Below are positions 47,455 through 56,815 of a DNA stretch of 64,000 nt, piece by piece. The stretch comes from UBA1479 sp040218445 (GTDB lineage: Bacteria > Pseudomonadota > Alphaproteobacteria > Rhodospirillales > Casp-alpha2), in NCBI GenBank assembly GCA_040218445.1, contig JAVJRK010000015.1, positions 124,001 to 188,000 of the forward strand, in the 5' to 3' direction. The notes beneath the pieces are model-generated. The model was not told the DNA's origin. It saw only the letters and a list, made by a program, of their open reading frames with translations, and made no database searches. Position 1 is the stretch's first letter. The number at the start of each line of letters is the position of its first letter. The translations under genes and the position numbers were made by a program.

Positions 47455-49552
47455 ACGCCGGGTGGCCCCGTGGCGCGGGGTATTATTGCTTGCGACGCCG
47501 CTGGTGTTCAGTGCGGCCGGAACCGCCGCATGGGCACAAAGCCCGTCAACCGGCGGCCCTGTGCCCTTGGCGCCGGCAAGCGCTGATCAGATACCGAATG
47601 TGTCTGCTGCCGCCCCCGCCGCCTTGCAGCGGCCGGCCGCCTTGGCACCGCCTCGCGCGCTGAAACCGCATGGACCGGCTGAAAAACCTGCGCCGGAAGG
47701 CCCGGCATCGACGCAAGCTGCCCCCACCCCCGGTAAGGGAAGCGGCGGCGAGCCCGGTGTGGAGGTCGACACGCTCGATCAGATCAATCCTGAAACGGCG
47801 GGCTCCCTTGGCCCGGATGACGGCGGTCTTGGCTTTACCCTTTGGCAGGGAACGGACCGGGCCTTTGTTACGGGCATGATGGGCAATCTGCCGGTGCGCG
47901 CTCCGTCGCCCGTGATGCGCGATCTGATGCGCCGCCTGTTGCTGACCGCTGCCCAACCGCCGGTGACGCCGGAAGTTCAGAATTCAGAGGGCAATACCAC
48001 CGAGGCGCCGAAAACGAAGCCGCAAAGCCTGATTGCCTTGCGTGTTAAACAGTTGGCGGCCATGGGGGACGTGGCCGGCGTTGGCGATCTGCTTGCCGCG
48101 ATTCCCGGCAGCATCACCGATACTGCTTTGCTTCAGGTCGAGGCAAACGCCCGCTTCCTTGCCAACGACAACGCCCGCGCCTGCGGCATCACCGCACAGC
48201 AAATTCAGGCCGGCGGTGGTGCTTATTGGCAGAAGGCCATGATCTTCTGCCAGATTTTGGCCGGCGAGCCGGAAAAGGCCGAATTGGGAATTTCCATGCT
48301 CAACGAACTGGGTGCGAAAGAACCCACGTTCCTGGCCCTGACGGACCGGTTGCTCGGTGGGGCCTCGGGTGCGCTTTCCACCGTGACGGATGCGGATGGC
48401 TTGTTGTTGGCCATGGCACGGGCGTCCAAGACGCCGTTGCCGGCCGATGCCACCCGTTCGGACCGGCCGGGCGTGCTGCGCGCCATCGCGGTCAACCCGA
48501 ATGTCGGCTCCGACATTCGTCTGGAAGCGGCCGAACGGGCCGAAGCCGCCGGGGCGCTCGACACGGAAGCCCTGCGCCAGCTTTATTCCAGCGTCAGTTT
48601 CGAGCCCGGAGATTTAAGCCGGCCCCTGTCCCGGGCCGAGGAAATCGGCGGTCCCGTGGCCCGTGCGTTGCTTTATCATTCCGCGCTGTCGCAGACGATC
48701 CCGACGGCGCAGGCCGAAATCATCGGCAAGGCCCTGAAGATCGCCGTGAATGAAGGCCGCTACGGTGCCGCTGCGCGGGTGTTTCATCCGCTGATTTCCA
48801 AGATACCGCCCTCGGCGGATTTGTTGTGGTTCGCCCCCGATGCGGTGCGCCTGATGCTGTCCAACAACGATCCCGAGGGGGCAGAGGCTTGGTTCAAGCT
48901 GCTGCAGGCCAGTGCCCTGTTCCAGGACGACAGCCGCGCCCTGCTGCTGCGCATGACCCCCCTGGTTCGTCTGGTCGGCACCATGGGGCTGGAAAACGAA
49001 CCCCGGGACCTTAATGCCTGGTGGGCGGCCATGTCGGGCGAGCATGATGCCGCGCGCCGTGCCGCCCTGCTTTATGCCCTGTTGGATGGTTTGGGAGAGG
49101 ACATTCCGTTGGAAGCCTGGCGCGCCATGGGGCCGGTAACGGATCGCAATGCTGCCGATGACGTTCATCCGGCCTTGTGGTTCCGTCTTCAGGCGGTCAC
49201 CCAACGGGTCGAGGACTGGAGCGCTCAGGCGGAAGCCCGTGAAAAGGAAATCGAAAACAGCGCCGCCCTTTTGGCGGAAAGCAGCCCGACGGGCATGATC
49301 GACGAACCGAAGGTGGAGGCACAACTGGGCACGAGCGATGTTTCTCCATTGCCGACCGGTACCGAGGTCGTACCCCTTCCTCCGCACCGGGGCGAGGTTA
49401 TCCTTATGGTGCTGGCGATGCTGGGGGATCACGGCACGGCCCAGGCATCGGCCCCCGTGCTGCGTCAGGCCGTGCAAAGCCTGCGTGCCATCGGCTTAGA
49501 GCAGGAAGCGCACGACCTTGCGCTGGAAGCGGCACTTGCGGCGGGTCTTTAG
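47435..49552 (+). CDS. large exported protein of unknown function
   Basis: A 705-residue protein. It has a signal peptide (about residues 1-35, GVLLLATPLVFSAAGTAAWA then Q), a Pro/Ala-rich linker to about residue 110, and then a mainly helical body with repeated Ala/Leu-rich helices (for example SLIALRVKQLAAMGDVAGVG near 195). These look like alpha-solenoid units without a clear TPR consensus. I do not recognise a named family. It lies between the small membrane peptide and xerD, all on the plus strand. It is probably a periplasmic scaffold. Confidence 0.85.
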   Translation: MTVSRVKRRVAPWRGVLLLATPLVFSAAGTAAWAQSPSTGGPVPLAPASADQIPNVSAAAPAALQRPAALAPPRALKPHGPAEKPAPEGPASTQAAPTPGKGSGGEPGVEVDTLDQINPETAGSLGPDDGGLGFTLWQGTDRAFVTGMMGNLPVRAPSPVMRDLMRRLLLTAAQPPVTPEVQNSEGNTTEAPKTKPQSLIALRVKQLAAMGDVAGVGDLLAAIPGSITDTALLQVEANARFLANDNARACGITAQQIQAGGGAYWQKAMIFCQILAGEPEKAELGISMLNELGAKEPTFLALTDRLLGGASGALSTVTDADGLLLAMARASKTPLPADATRSDRPGVLRAIAVNPNVGSDIRLEAAERAEAAGALDTEALRQLYSSVSFEPGDLSRPLSRAEEIGGPVARALLYHSALSQTIPTAQAEIIGKALKIAVNEGRYGAAARVFHPLISKIPPSADLLWFAPDAVRLMLSNNDPEGAEAWFKLLQASALFQDDSRALLLRMTPLVRLVGTMGLENEPRDLNAWWAAMSGEHDAARRAALLYALLDGLGEDIPLEAWRAMGPVTDRNAADDVHPALWFRLQAVTQRVEDWSAQAEAREKEIENSAALLAESSPTGMIDEPKVEAQLGTSDVSPLPTGTEVVPLPPHRGEVILMVLAMLGDHGTAQASAPVLRQAVQSLRAIGLEQEAHDLALEAALAAGL

Positions 49553-49581
49553 GTGCCAGATTTAGCCAGGGGAGGCATCCG

Positions 49582-50493
49582 CTGTCCCGATACGTAAGCC
49601 TTTTTCTCGATATGCTGGCGGCCGAACGGGGGGCCGCGCGCAATACCATTGAATCCTATGGCCGCGATCTTGGTGATTTCAGTGATTTCTGCGCCCGCCG
49701 CAAGGTCGCGGCGGATGCCGCCGGTGCCGGGGAAATCACGGCCTATATGAAACGTCTGTCCGGGGCGGGCATGGCGGCCAGCACGCAGGCCCGCCGGCTT
49801 TCCGCCTTGCGCCAATTCTTTCGCTTTCTGCAAGCCGAACGCATCCGCGATGATGACCCGACCCAGGCGGTGGATGCGCCGCGACAGTCCCGGGCCCTGC
49901 CTAAATACCTCAGCGAGGACGAGGTCGAACGCCTGATGACTGCCGCCCGCGAACGCCCCGGCGCGGACGGATTGCGTACGACCGCGCTGTTGGAGGTTCT
50001 TTATGCCACCGGCCTGCGTGTGACCGAACTGGTGGGGTTGCCCATTGCTGCGGTGGCGCGCGATGGCCGGGTGCTGGTTGTGCGCGGCAAGGGCGGGAAA
50101 GAACGCATGGTCCCCGTGGGCGGCCCGGCACGCGACGCCCTGGGCGACTACCTTGCCGTGCGAGACGGTTTTCTTGGTGCGAACAAGGACGGGCGCGGGG
50201 CTTTTCTGTTTCCGTCACGGGCACAGCAGGGGCATCTGACGCGCGCAAGGTTCGGCCAGATCATGAAGGAATTGGCGGTCGCCGCGGATATCCCGTCCAA
50301 GCGCGTGTCGCCCCATGTGTTGCGCCATTCCTTCGCCAGCCATCTGCTGGCCCATGGCGCGGACCTGCGGTCCCTGCAGCAGATGCTGGGGCATGCCGAC
50401 ATATCGACGACCCAAATCTATACCCATGTTTTGGAAGAACGTTTGAAGGCGTTGGTCGATCAGGCCCACCCCCTGGCCAAGATCGGTCTGTAA
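49582..50493 (+). CDS. xerD: tyrosine recombinase XerD, probable CTG start
   Basis: Site-specific recombinase that resolves chromosome dimers at dif together with XerC. Counted from a CTG at 49582 the protein has 303 residues, with the N-terminal SAM-like domain intact (SRYVSLFLDMLAAERGAARNT). The catalytic set is Arg146, Lys170, His245, Arg248, His271 and Tyr280, all in family motifs (GLRVTEL, VLRHSFASH, LGHADISTTQIYTH). The first ATG (49612) removes ten N-terminal residues and has no ribosome binding site, while AGGGGAGG ends six bases before the CTG. No dif site was seen. Confidence 0.9.
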   Translation: MSRYVSLFLDMLAAERGAARNTIESYGRDLGDFSDFCARRKVAADAAGAGEITAYMKRLSGAGMAASTQARRLSALRQFFRFLQAERIRDDDPTQAVDAPRQSRALPKYLSEDEVERLMTAARERPGADGLRTTALLEVLYATGLRVTELVGLPIAAVARDGRVLVVRGKGGKERMVPVGGPARDALGDYLAVRDGFLGANKDGRGAFLFPSRAQQGHLTRARFGQIMKELAVAADIPSKRVSPHVLRHSFASHLLAHGADLRSLQQMLGHADISTTQIYTHVLEERLKALVDQAHPLAKIGL

Positions 50494-50512
50494 GCCGGGC
50501 CGTGCCCGGGAT

Positions 50513-51844
50513 TCAGGCTTCGCTTGCGACCTTGTTGGCAAGCCAGCGTGCCGTCCGCAGAAGCCGGGCATCATCCCCCCGCGGGCCGACCAGCTGCACA
50601 CCAAGGGGCATGCCGTTGGGGCCTTCCATCAAGGGGATGGTAACGGCGGGAACACCCAGATAGGACCAGGTTGAACAGAAAACCGGGTCCCCGGTCGCTT
50701 CTAGCCCCAAGGGGGCCTCGCCGCAGGTCGCCGGGGTCAGGATTGCATCGAATTCTTCGTTCAGGCTTTTCACCCAGCCAGCCAGATGGACCCGCGTATC
50801 GACGCTTTCGTTGAAATCGATGGCGGATACGGTTTTGCCTTCATCGATCATGGCGCGCAGGACGTCGCTTAGCTTGTCTGCGCCATGGGCCTCATAAGCG
50901 GACAGATAGCGCGCGAGGTCCGCACACATGATTTTGCGCAGGTTGCCGACCGCATTGTCGAAATGGTCGGGCAGGGTGACTTCCTCGGACTGCTCACCAA
51001 GGAACTCATGCAGTTCCTGGAAGGCTTCCTGGGTCTCCGGATCGGCCTTATCCCAGACGGGGGATTTGACGAACGCGAACCGGGGCGGAAGCGGCGGTTC
51101 TTCAAGCATGATTTCGCACAGGTGCGGTGCCGCTGCCGGTTTGGTGTCCGGGTCGCCCGGGTCATGACCGACAAGGCATTGACTGATCAGGGCGGCGTCT
51201 TCCAATGAGCGCGCGAACACCCCGACATGATCAAGGGTCCGGGACAATGCCAGGGCGCCCGCCCGAGAGATCCAGCCATGGGTCGGTTTATAGCCGACCA
51301 CACCGCAGAATGAAGCCGGACGGATGACCGAGCCGTTGGTTTGCGATCCGATCGCCAAGGGCACCATGCCGGCGGCCACGGCGGCGGCGGAGCCACTGGA
51401 CGACCCGCCCGGCGTACGGGTCGGATCGTGCGGATTGCGGGTCTTGCCCGGCGAATAGACGGCCAGTTCCGTGGTTACGGTCTTGCCCATGATCACCGCA
51501 CCGGCGGCCTTCAGCCGCTGTACCGCGGTGCAATCCGTGTCGGGGGTGCGTCCTTTGGAAAGGACCGTGCCGTTTTCCGTGGGAAAATCCACGGTGTCGA
51601 AGATGTCCTTGATGCCGACGGGAATGCCGTGAAGCGGTCCGGTCGGCATGCCGCTGGCGTGCATTTCATCGCAGATGACGGCCTGCTTGCGGGCGAAATC
51701 ATGGTCCAGGTGGGCCCAGGCGCCGATCTCGTCTTCCTTGGCGTCGATCCGCGCGATGCAGGCTTCGACCAGTTCCAGTGATGTGATTTCGCCCCGCTCG
51801 ATCATCCCAACCAATTGGGATGCACCCAAATCCGCCAAATCCAT
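50513..51844 (-). CDS. amidase signature family hydrolase
   Basis: A 443-residue amidase with the Ser-cisSer-Lys triad. The Lys is in GIPVGIKDIFDT near residue 78 and the nucleophile region is GGSSSGSAAAVAAG near 146-160, with G-Y-K-P-T-H-G downstream. This matches GatA-like amidases that hydrolyse small amides, and it lacks the partner genes of an Asp/Glu-tRNA amidotransferase. It converges with xerD and lies upstream of nothing on its own strand except the small membrane protein and TRAP genes, so it may process the substrate taken up by that carrier. Confidence 0.92.
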   Translation of the reverse strand: MDLADLGASQLVGMIERGEITSLELVEACIARIDAKEDEIGAWAHLDHDFARKQAVICDEMHASGMPTGPLHGIPVGIKDIFDTVDFPTENGTVLSKGRTPDTDCTAVQRLKAAGAVIMGKTVTTELAVYSPGKTRNPHDPTRTPGGSSSGSAAAVAAGMVPLAIGSQTNGSVIRPASFCGVVGYKPTHGWISRAGALALSRTLDHVGVFARSLEDAALISQCLVGHDPGDPDTKPAAAPHLCEIMLEEPPLPPRFAFVKSPVWDKADPETQEAFQELHEFLGEQSEEVTLPDHFDNAVGNLRKIMCADLARYLSAYEAHGADKLSDVLRAMIDEGKTVSAIDFNESVDTRVHLAGWVKSLNEEFDAILTPATCGEAPLGLEATGDPVFCSTWSYLGVPAVTIPLMEGPNGMPLGVQLVGPRGDDARLLRTARWLANKVASEA

Positions 51845-51870
51845 CGTCCCTGGTCCTTTAAGTATTTAGT

Positions 51871-52095
51871 CTACTGCAACGATGGGGTGTCGTCGTTTTT
51901 CCTGCCGCGGATGGTGGAATCCCACAGATCGTAAAGAATCAGGCCGAGCACGCCCAGGCTGATGATCCAGAACGGAAGGCCGCCCCAGAACCCAGCGAAA
52001 CCGGCGGAGATCCCCCAGGCCAGCCCGAGCACGAACGAGGCGACAAGGAACGTCCCGAGGATGCCGCAAATCTGCTCGAAAATTTTCTCACTCAT
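51871..52095 (-). CDS. small two-helix membrane protein
   Basis: A 74-residue protein with two hydrophobic segments (about 10-30 and 38-58) and a charged tail RGRKNDDTPSLQ. The ATG at 52095 has GAGGAG eight bases before it. No family is recognised. It sits between the TRAP large permease and the amidase gene on the same strand, 50 bases after the TRAP stop, so it is probably in the same transcript. Confidence 0.7.
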   Translation of the reverse strand: MSEKIFEQICGILGTFLVASFVLGLAWGISAGFAGFWGGLPFWIISLGVLGLILYDLWDSTIRGRKNDDTPSLQ

Positions 52096-52145
52096 GGTCA
52101 CTGCTCCTCAAAACTTAAACTTGGAGTCTGCTCCGCTGGCGGGGT

Positions 52146-53513
52146 TCAGGGGATGTATTTACCGAAGAAGTAATCCGGCAGCCACAGGGCCAGTTCCGGG
52201 AACTGATACATCATCACCATGACCCCGATGACGATGGCGAGATAGGGCATGATGCCCTTGAATATCTGCATCAGTTCGATCATCGGCCCCAGCACCCCTT
52301 TTAGGTAATAAGCCGACATCGCCATAGGTGGCGTCAGGAACGACGTCTGCAGGTTGAGAGCAACCAGCATGGCGAAGAAGTAGGGGTTGATGTCGAAGGC
52401 GCTCAGCATCGGCAGGAAGATCGGCACGAAGATGATCAGGATTTCCGACCATTCCAGGGGCCAGCCGAGCAGGAAGATGATGACCTGAACCAGGATCAGG
52501 AACTGCCAGGGCTCAAGATTAAATCCAAGCACGAAGTGCTCAATGATTTCGTGCCCGCCGAGGTACGAGAACACCGACGCAAAGGTCCAGGAGCCGACGA
52601 ACAGCCAGCATACCATGGCCGTTGCCTTGGCGGTCAGGTAGACCGATTCCTTCATCATGCTCCAGTTCAGGGAGCGGTACATGGCGGCCAGGACAATGGC
52701 GCCGAAGGCACCCATGGCGGCGGCTTCCGCCGGTGTCGCCAAACCGCCCAGAATCGATCCCAGAACCAGCAGGATCAGCGCTGTCAGGGGCACGAAAGAG
52801 GTCAAAAGCTGCCAATAGACGATGCGGCGGGGCGGGACATCCTCGGCCCGCGGCTTCGGCGCGATCGACGGATTAATCATCACGCGGAAGATGACATAGA
52901 GAATGTAGCAACCCGCGAGCATGAACCCGGGAATGATGGCGGCGGCATAAAGGCGCAGCGGCGACAGTTCGGCGATGGCCGCATAGACGATCAGCATGAT
53001 CGACGGCGGAATGAGAATGCCGAGCGTGCCGCCGGCGCAGATCACGCCCGAGGCGAAGCTTTTGTCGTAATTGGCCTTGTCCATCGCGGGAAAGGCCAGC
53101 AATCCCATCAGGGTCACGACCGCACCGACGATGCCGCTGGCGGTGGAGAACACGGCACAGGTGATCAGGGCCGCGATGGCCATGGACCCCGGTAAATTCC
53201 GCGCCGCCATCTGCAAGGCGTAGAACAGTTTGGTGACGATGTCGGCGCGTTCAACCACATAACCCATGAACAGGAACAGGGGGATGGCGACCAGGGTGTC
53301 GTTTTCCATCACCGAGTAGGTATTCTGGTTCAGCAGATAAAAGATCTTGTTGTCGAACAGATCGGCGAACGCCTGGACGCTGCCCGCGTCATAATAGGCG
53401 TAATAGCCAAAGCCAACGCCCATGGCGAGAAGTGTGAAAGCGACCGGAAATCCGAGCAGCACCATCACAATGAAAAGCGACAACATCAAGATCGCTACTT
53501 CGGGGTTCGTCAT
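52146..53513 (-). CDS. dctM: TRAP transporter large permease (DctM)
   Basis: The 12-helix membrane subunit of a tripartite ATP-independent periplasmic carrier, 455 residues. It moves a carboxylate or similar solute using a sodium or proton gradient. Family features include LFIVMVLLGFPVAFTLLAMG at the start, GASGIVGAVVTLMGLLAFPAM-type text near residue 125 and a GTLGILIPPSIMLIVYA motif near 155-171. It follows dctQ by 47 bases. At 455 residues it is slightly longer than the common 425. Confidence 0.94.
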   Translation of the reverse strand: MTNPEVAILMLSLFIVMVLLGFPVAFTLLAMGVGFGYYAYYDAGSVQAFADLFDNKIFYLLNQNTYSVMENDTLVAIPLFLFMGYVVERADIVTKLFYALQMAARNLPGSMAIAALITCAVFSTASGIVGAVVTLMGLLAFPAMDKANYDKSFASGVICAGGTLGILIPPSIMLIVYAAIAELSPLRLYAAAIIPGFMLAGCYILYVIFRVMINPSIAPKPRAEDVPPRRIVYWQLLTSFVPLTALILLVLGSILGGLATPAEAAAMGAFGAIVLAAMYRSLNWSMMKESVYLTAKATAMVCWLFVGSWTFASVFSYLGGHEIIEHFVLGFNLEPWQFLILVQVIIFLLGWPLEWSEILIIFVPIFLPMLSAFDINPYFFAMLVALNLQTSFLTPPMAMSAYYLKGVLGPMIELMQIFKGIMPYLAIVIGVMVMMYQFPELALWLPDYFFGKYIP

Positions 53514-53560
53514 CCTAAAACGTGCTCCGTCTCACCAAACATCGGTGTCAATTAGGGTAA

Positions 53561-54139
53561 TTAAGCCTGCGGTCCGGCCGCGGCTGCCTGTTCTTGCAAT
53601 ATCTCTTCGGTTTCCTGGGCGTCCTTAAGGCGCGGCAGCCACTTGTTGTTCTTGATCGCCAGATAGCATCGCATGCATTCGGCGATGCCTTGGACGATGA
53701 ACAGGCCCGCCGCCAGCGGGATCAGGGTCTTGAAGAAATAAATCTGAATACGGGCCGGGCTGTTCCAGCTGACTTCTTTGTAGCGCCAGGAATCGGATGC
53801 GATTTCCGCGCCGTACCAAGCCAGGGCCAGCATGCCCGGGAAAAAGAAACAAATGTATAGGATCAGGTCCAGGCGGGCCTGCCAGCGGACCGACAGCAAG
53901 CGGTAGATAACGTCTGCCCGCACGTGGGTATCTTGGGCCAAGGCATAAGGGCCGGCCATCAGGAACAAGGCGCCGTACATCTGCACCATCATGTCGAACA
54001 CCCAAACGGTCGGAGCATTCAGGACATAACGGACGAAAACCTCATAGGCGACGGACAGGGTCAGAATAAGAATGCACCAGCCAAAGGTGCGACCGATCCA
54101 GATGCTGAGCTCTTCGATGGCATGGATAAACTTTGTCAC
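53561..54139 (-). CDS. dctQ: TRAP transporter small permease (DctQ)
   Basis: The four-helix small subunit that pairs with DctM, 192 residues. The start is a GTG at 54139. Helices lie at about 18-38, 52-72, 92-112 and 135-160, with TVWVFDMMVQMYGALFLMAGPYALA-type text in the middle. A C-terminal acidic, Gln/Ala-rich tail is unusually long. It stands 106 bases after dctP, with a hairpin between them. Confidence 0.9.
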   Translation of the reverse strand: MTKFIHAIEELSIWIGRTFGWCILILTLSVAYEVFVRYVLNAPTVWVFDMMVQMYGALFLMAGPYALAQDTHVRADVIYRLLSVRWQARLDLILYICFFFPGMLALAWYGAEIASDSWRYKEVSWNSPARIQIYFFKTLIPLAAGLFIVQGIAECMRCYLAIKNNKWLPRLKDAQETEEILQEQAAAAGPQA

Positions 54140-54173
54140 GGCAAAAATTCCCGGATTTCTGTCACAGATATTA

Positions 54174-54201
54174 GAGGGACAGCCAAATTTGGCTGCCCCT
54201 C
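54174..54201. repeat. dctP-dctQ intergenic hairpin
   Basis: GAGGG-A-CAGCCAA and TTGGCTG-C-CCCTC pair with one internal mismatch, giving a stem of about 12 base pairs around the AT palindrome AAATTT. There is no U-run. Hairpins here commonly protect the binding-protein mRNA and reduce read-through, giving more DctP than DctQM. Confidence 0.65.
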
Positions 54202-54245
54202 CATATCGTAATTTTTCGCTTGAGTCCTATAAAAATAAGGACGGA

Positions 54246-55352
54246 TCAACCGAAGTGGTGCTTGTAAGCGATGCCGTAATCGGGCTGGTTGAGCAGCAGA
54301 TAGCCCATCACCTTCTTGGCATAGTCTTTCTGCGAAGCAACGACCTTGGCGAAGAACGGATCTTCGTCGGAGATCTGCTTGACGATCACGTCCCATGCCT
54401 TCAGCTGGTCGGCCATGACGGAATCGGGCGTGCGGTAAACGTTGACGCCGTGCTTTTCCTTCAGAGCGACCAGATCGTCGGCATAACGCAGGGTGTTGTT
54501 CCAGAAGAAGTTCGAGTTTTCCGCTTCCGAAGCATATTCCAGAATGGCCTGGAGTTCCTTCGACAGGGAATCGAATTTCTTCTTGTTGAACGTCACTTCG
54601 AAGCATTCCTGGGACTGGTGGAAACTGGCCAGGTGATAATGCTTGGAAACGTCCTGCATGCCGAAGTCTTTGTCCGAGGTCGGGTTGTTGAACTCGGCAG
54701 CATCGATCAGGCCGCTTTTCATGGCCGGCTGGATTTCGCCACCCGGCAACTGAACGACAGCCATGCCCATTTCCTGCAGGACGTTGGCGGCCAGGCCGAC
54801 CGTACGGTACTTCAGGCCCTTCATTTGCGAGGAGTCTTTGATTTCCTCTTTGAACCAGCCAAGGGGCTGGGCCGGCATCGGGCTGTTGAAGAAGCTGACC
54901 AGGTTCAAGCCGAGGCTACCCATCAGTTCCTGGAACAGTTCCTTGCCGCCGCCGTAGTGGATCCAGCCGAGCATTTCCTGCGCCGACCAGCCGAAGCAGG
55001 GGCCGGTACCGAACAGGGATGCCGCTTTGGACTTGGAATACCAATAGGCCGGCACGTAGTGGGCGCCATCAAGAACGCCGCGATGGACGGCGTCCTGCAT
55101 TTGGCTGGTCTTGACAACGGAGTTGACCGACAGCAGGTCAAGCTTCAGGCCCTTACCGGCCATCGCATTGACGCGATTGACGTAGCTTTTGGCGTTTTCA
55201 AGGAAAATACCACCACCCCAAGCGGCCTGAATTTTCAGAACCGTGGGGGCCGCCGTTGCGATGTTCGGCATGGCGAGAGTAGCAGCAGTCGCTCCGGCAG
55301 CAACGGCGCCGCCTTTAAGGAATTTCCGCCGATTCACTTTCGTGGTCTTCAT
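54246..55352 (-). CDS. dctP: TRAP transporter substrate-binding protein (DctP)
   Basis: Periplasmic receptor of the TRAP system, 368 residues. It carries a Tat-type signal: NRRKFLKGGAVAAGATAATL with the twin Arg at positions 8-9, then cleavage near A-T-A-A. The mature part begins PTVLKIQAAWGGG and has the DctP-fold segments RTVGLAANVLQEMGMAVVQLPGGE near residue 195 and a conserved Arg that binds the substrate carboxylate. This is the mannitol/chloroaromatic-type (FcbT1-like) subgroup to judge by the Tat signal and length. The start has GGAGG eight bases upstream. Confidence 0.92.
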   Translation of the reverse strand: MKTTKVNRRKFLKGGAVAAGATAATLAMPNIATAAPTVLKIQAAWGGGIFLENAKSYVNRVNAMAGKGLKLDLLSVNSVVKTSQMQDAVHRGVLDGAHYVPAYWYSKSKAASLFGTGPCFGWSAQEMLGWIHYGGGKELFQELMGSLGLNLVSFFNSPMPAQPLGWFKEEIKDSSQMKGLKYRTVGLAANVLQEMGMAVVQLPGGEIQPAMKSGLIDAAEFNNPTSDKDFGMQDVSKHYHLASFHQSQECFEVTFNKKKFDSLSKELQAILEYASEAENSNFFWNNTLRYADDLVALKEKHGVNVYRTPDSVMADQLKAWDVIVKQISDEDPFFAKVVASQKDYAKKVMGYLLLNQPDYGIAYKHHFG

Positions 55353-55783
55353 GTGTTTCCTCCCAGTTTGATCAACGGACAACCACCATCCGTCGAAGGG
55401 TTGGTCTGCGCGTTGCACGCGCGTTTAATGTCTGGCCCAGACACAGAAGTTTGGTTGGTTTTATTAAGTCCCCCGGGCCCGGCTACAAAGGTTCCCCGCC
55501 GATATGGCGACGACCTTTAGTATCCTGTCGGGAATCTTCCCAATACGCAACGTAATGGCAAGGCTTTTTCCCACAAGCATTCACGGTTGTTCTTATCCGT
55601 TACGGCTTTGTTCAACCTTGGAATTCTCGTGAATGGGCCGGCTGTCCGCACGTCACCGGCTGGAAATCCGAAGTCTTGCGCCATTTACCGCAATGCAGCA
55701 CCGCAAAACCGTGCCCGTCCCGACGCAGTGGACGGCGGCATTCTATTTTTCACGATGCGGAATTGATCGTTGCGGCGAAGGTC
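55353..55783. other. gene-free region upstream of dctP
   Basis: About 430 bases between the dctP start and the end of the hydroxyacid dehydrogenase gene. I see no credible gene, repeat or terminator in it. It should hold the promoter and control sites of the TRAP operon, but no convincing -35/-10 pair was found. Confidence 0.45.
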
Positions 55784-56749
55784 TTATGCGACCCGGTCGC
55801 CCGGTTCCCCACCGGCAAAAAATGCATCCAGATTGTCCAATGCCCGGAATCCCATGGCGTCCCGGGTCTCCCTGTTGGCGCTGCCGATATGGGGCAGAAG
55901 AAACGTGTTGTCCAATGCGCTCAGGCGTGGATCCACATTGGGCTCGTTGTTATAGGCATCGATGCCCGCCGCGAACAGCTTGCCCGATTTCAGGGCGTCG
56001 ATCAGGGCATCGTCGTCGATCACGGCACCGCGTGCCGCATTGGCCAGCACCGCGCCATCCGGCATCAAGGCAAACCGATCCGCGTTCATGATGCCGCGGG
56101 TTTGTTCCGTCACGTTGCAGTGAAGCGAAAGGAAGTCGCAATGGGGCAGCATGTCGTCCAGGCTGTTGTGCCAGACAGCTCCCTTTTCCTGTTCGGGGCT
56201 GAGGCGCGAGCGGTTGTGATAATGAATTTCCATGCGGAAGGCACGGGCCAGGTCGGCGACGGTCTGCCCGACGCGGCCCATGCCCAAAATGCCCAGCCGC
56301 TTGCCGGTCACGCCGATCCCGACCATGAAAGCCGGTGACCAGTCCTTCCATTCGCCGGCACGAACCAGGCGTTCGCCCTCGGATGCGCGGCGCGCAGCAC
56401 CCAGCATCAACAGGATGGTGGTCTCCGCCGTGGCGTCCGACAGGACCTCGGGCGTGTTGGTGACGATCACGCCGTGCTTTTTGGCGGCATCGACGTCCAC
56501 ATGGTCGTAGCCGACGGAAAAATTGGCGATGATCTTCACGCTGTCCGGCAGTTTGGCGAAAACCTCTTCCGTGAAATGCTCGGTGTGGCAGGGCAGGATG
56601 GCGTCCGCACCCTGGGCGGCGGCGAGCAGCGCATCCTTGTCATAAAGCCGGTCTTCCGGGTTCAGGCGCGCGTCATAATCCTGCTGTAAGCGCGCGTGGA
56701 CTGCATCGGGCAGGCGGCGCGTAACGAGAACGGTCGGCTTGTCGGCCAT
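55784..56749 (-). CDS. D-2-hydroxyacid dehydrogenase
   Basis: A 321-residue NAD(P)-dependent enzyme of the glyoxylate/hydroxypyruvate reductase group. The cofactor motif GMGRVG is at residues 156-161. The catalytic residues are Arg240 (NAARG), Glu269 (NNEP) and His287 (LPHIGS). It is distinct from the dehydrogenase at 6276-7214. It lies between the TRAP genes and the GntR regulator gene, all on one strand, so it probably reduces a keto acid made from, or oxidises, the TRAP substrate. Confidence 0.92.
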   Translation of the reverse strand: MADKPTVLVTRRLPDAVHARLQQDYDARLNPEDRLYDKDALLAAAQGADAILPCHTEHFTEEVFAKLPDSVKIIANFSVGYDHVDVDAAKKHGVIVTNTPEVLSDATAETTILLMLGAARRASEGERLVRAGEWKDWSPAFMVGIGVTGKRLGILGMGRVGQTVADLARAFRMEIHYHNRSRLSPEQEKGAVWHNSLDDMLPHCDFLSLHCNVTEQTRGIMNADRFALMPDGAVLANAARGAVIDDDALIDALKSGKLFAAGIDAYNNEPNVDPRLSALDNTFLLPHIGSANRETRDAMGFRALDNLDAFFAGGEPGDRVA

Positions 56750-56815
56750 GGTTTCCTCCCATCAGATTGTGGACATGGGGGTACACCAAGGTCGTCGGTC
56801 TTGTCGAGGTTGCCT

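Noticed and set aside
54072..55520. 482-codon open frame on the plus strand
   Set aside because: It is antisense to dctP, which has a full Tat signal and family motifs.
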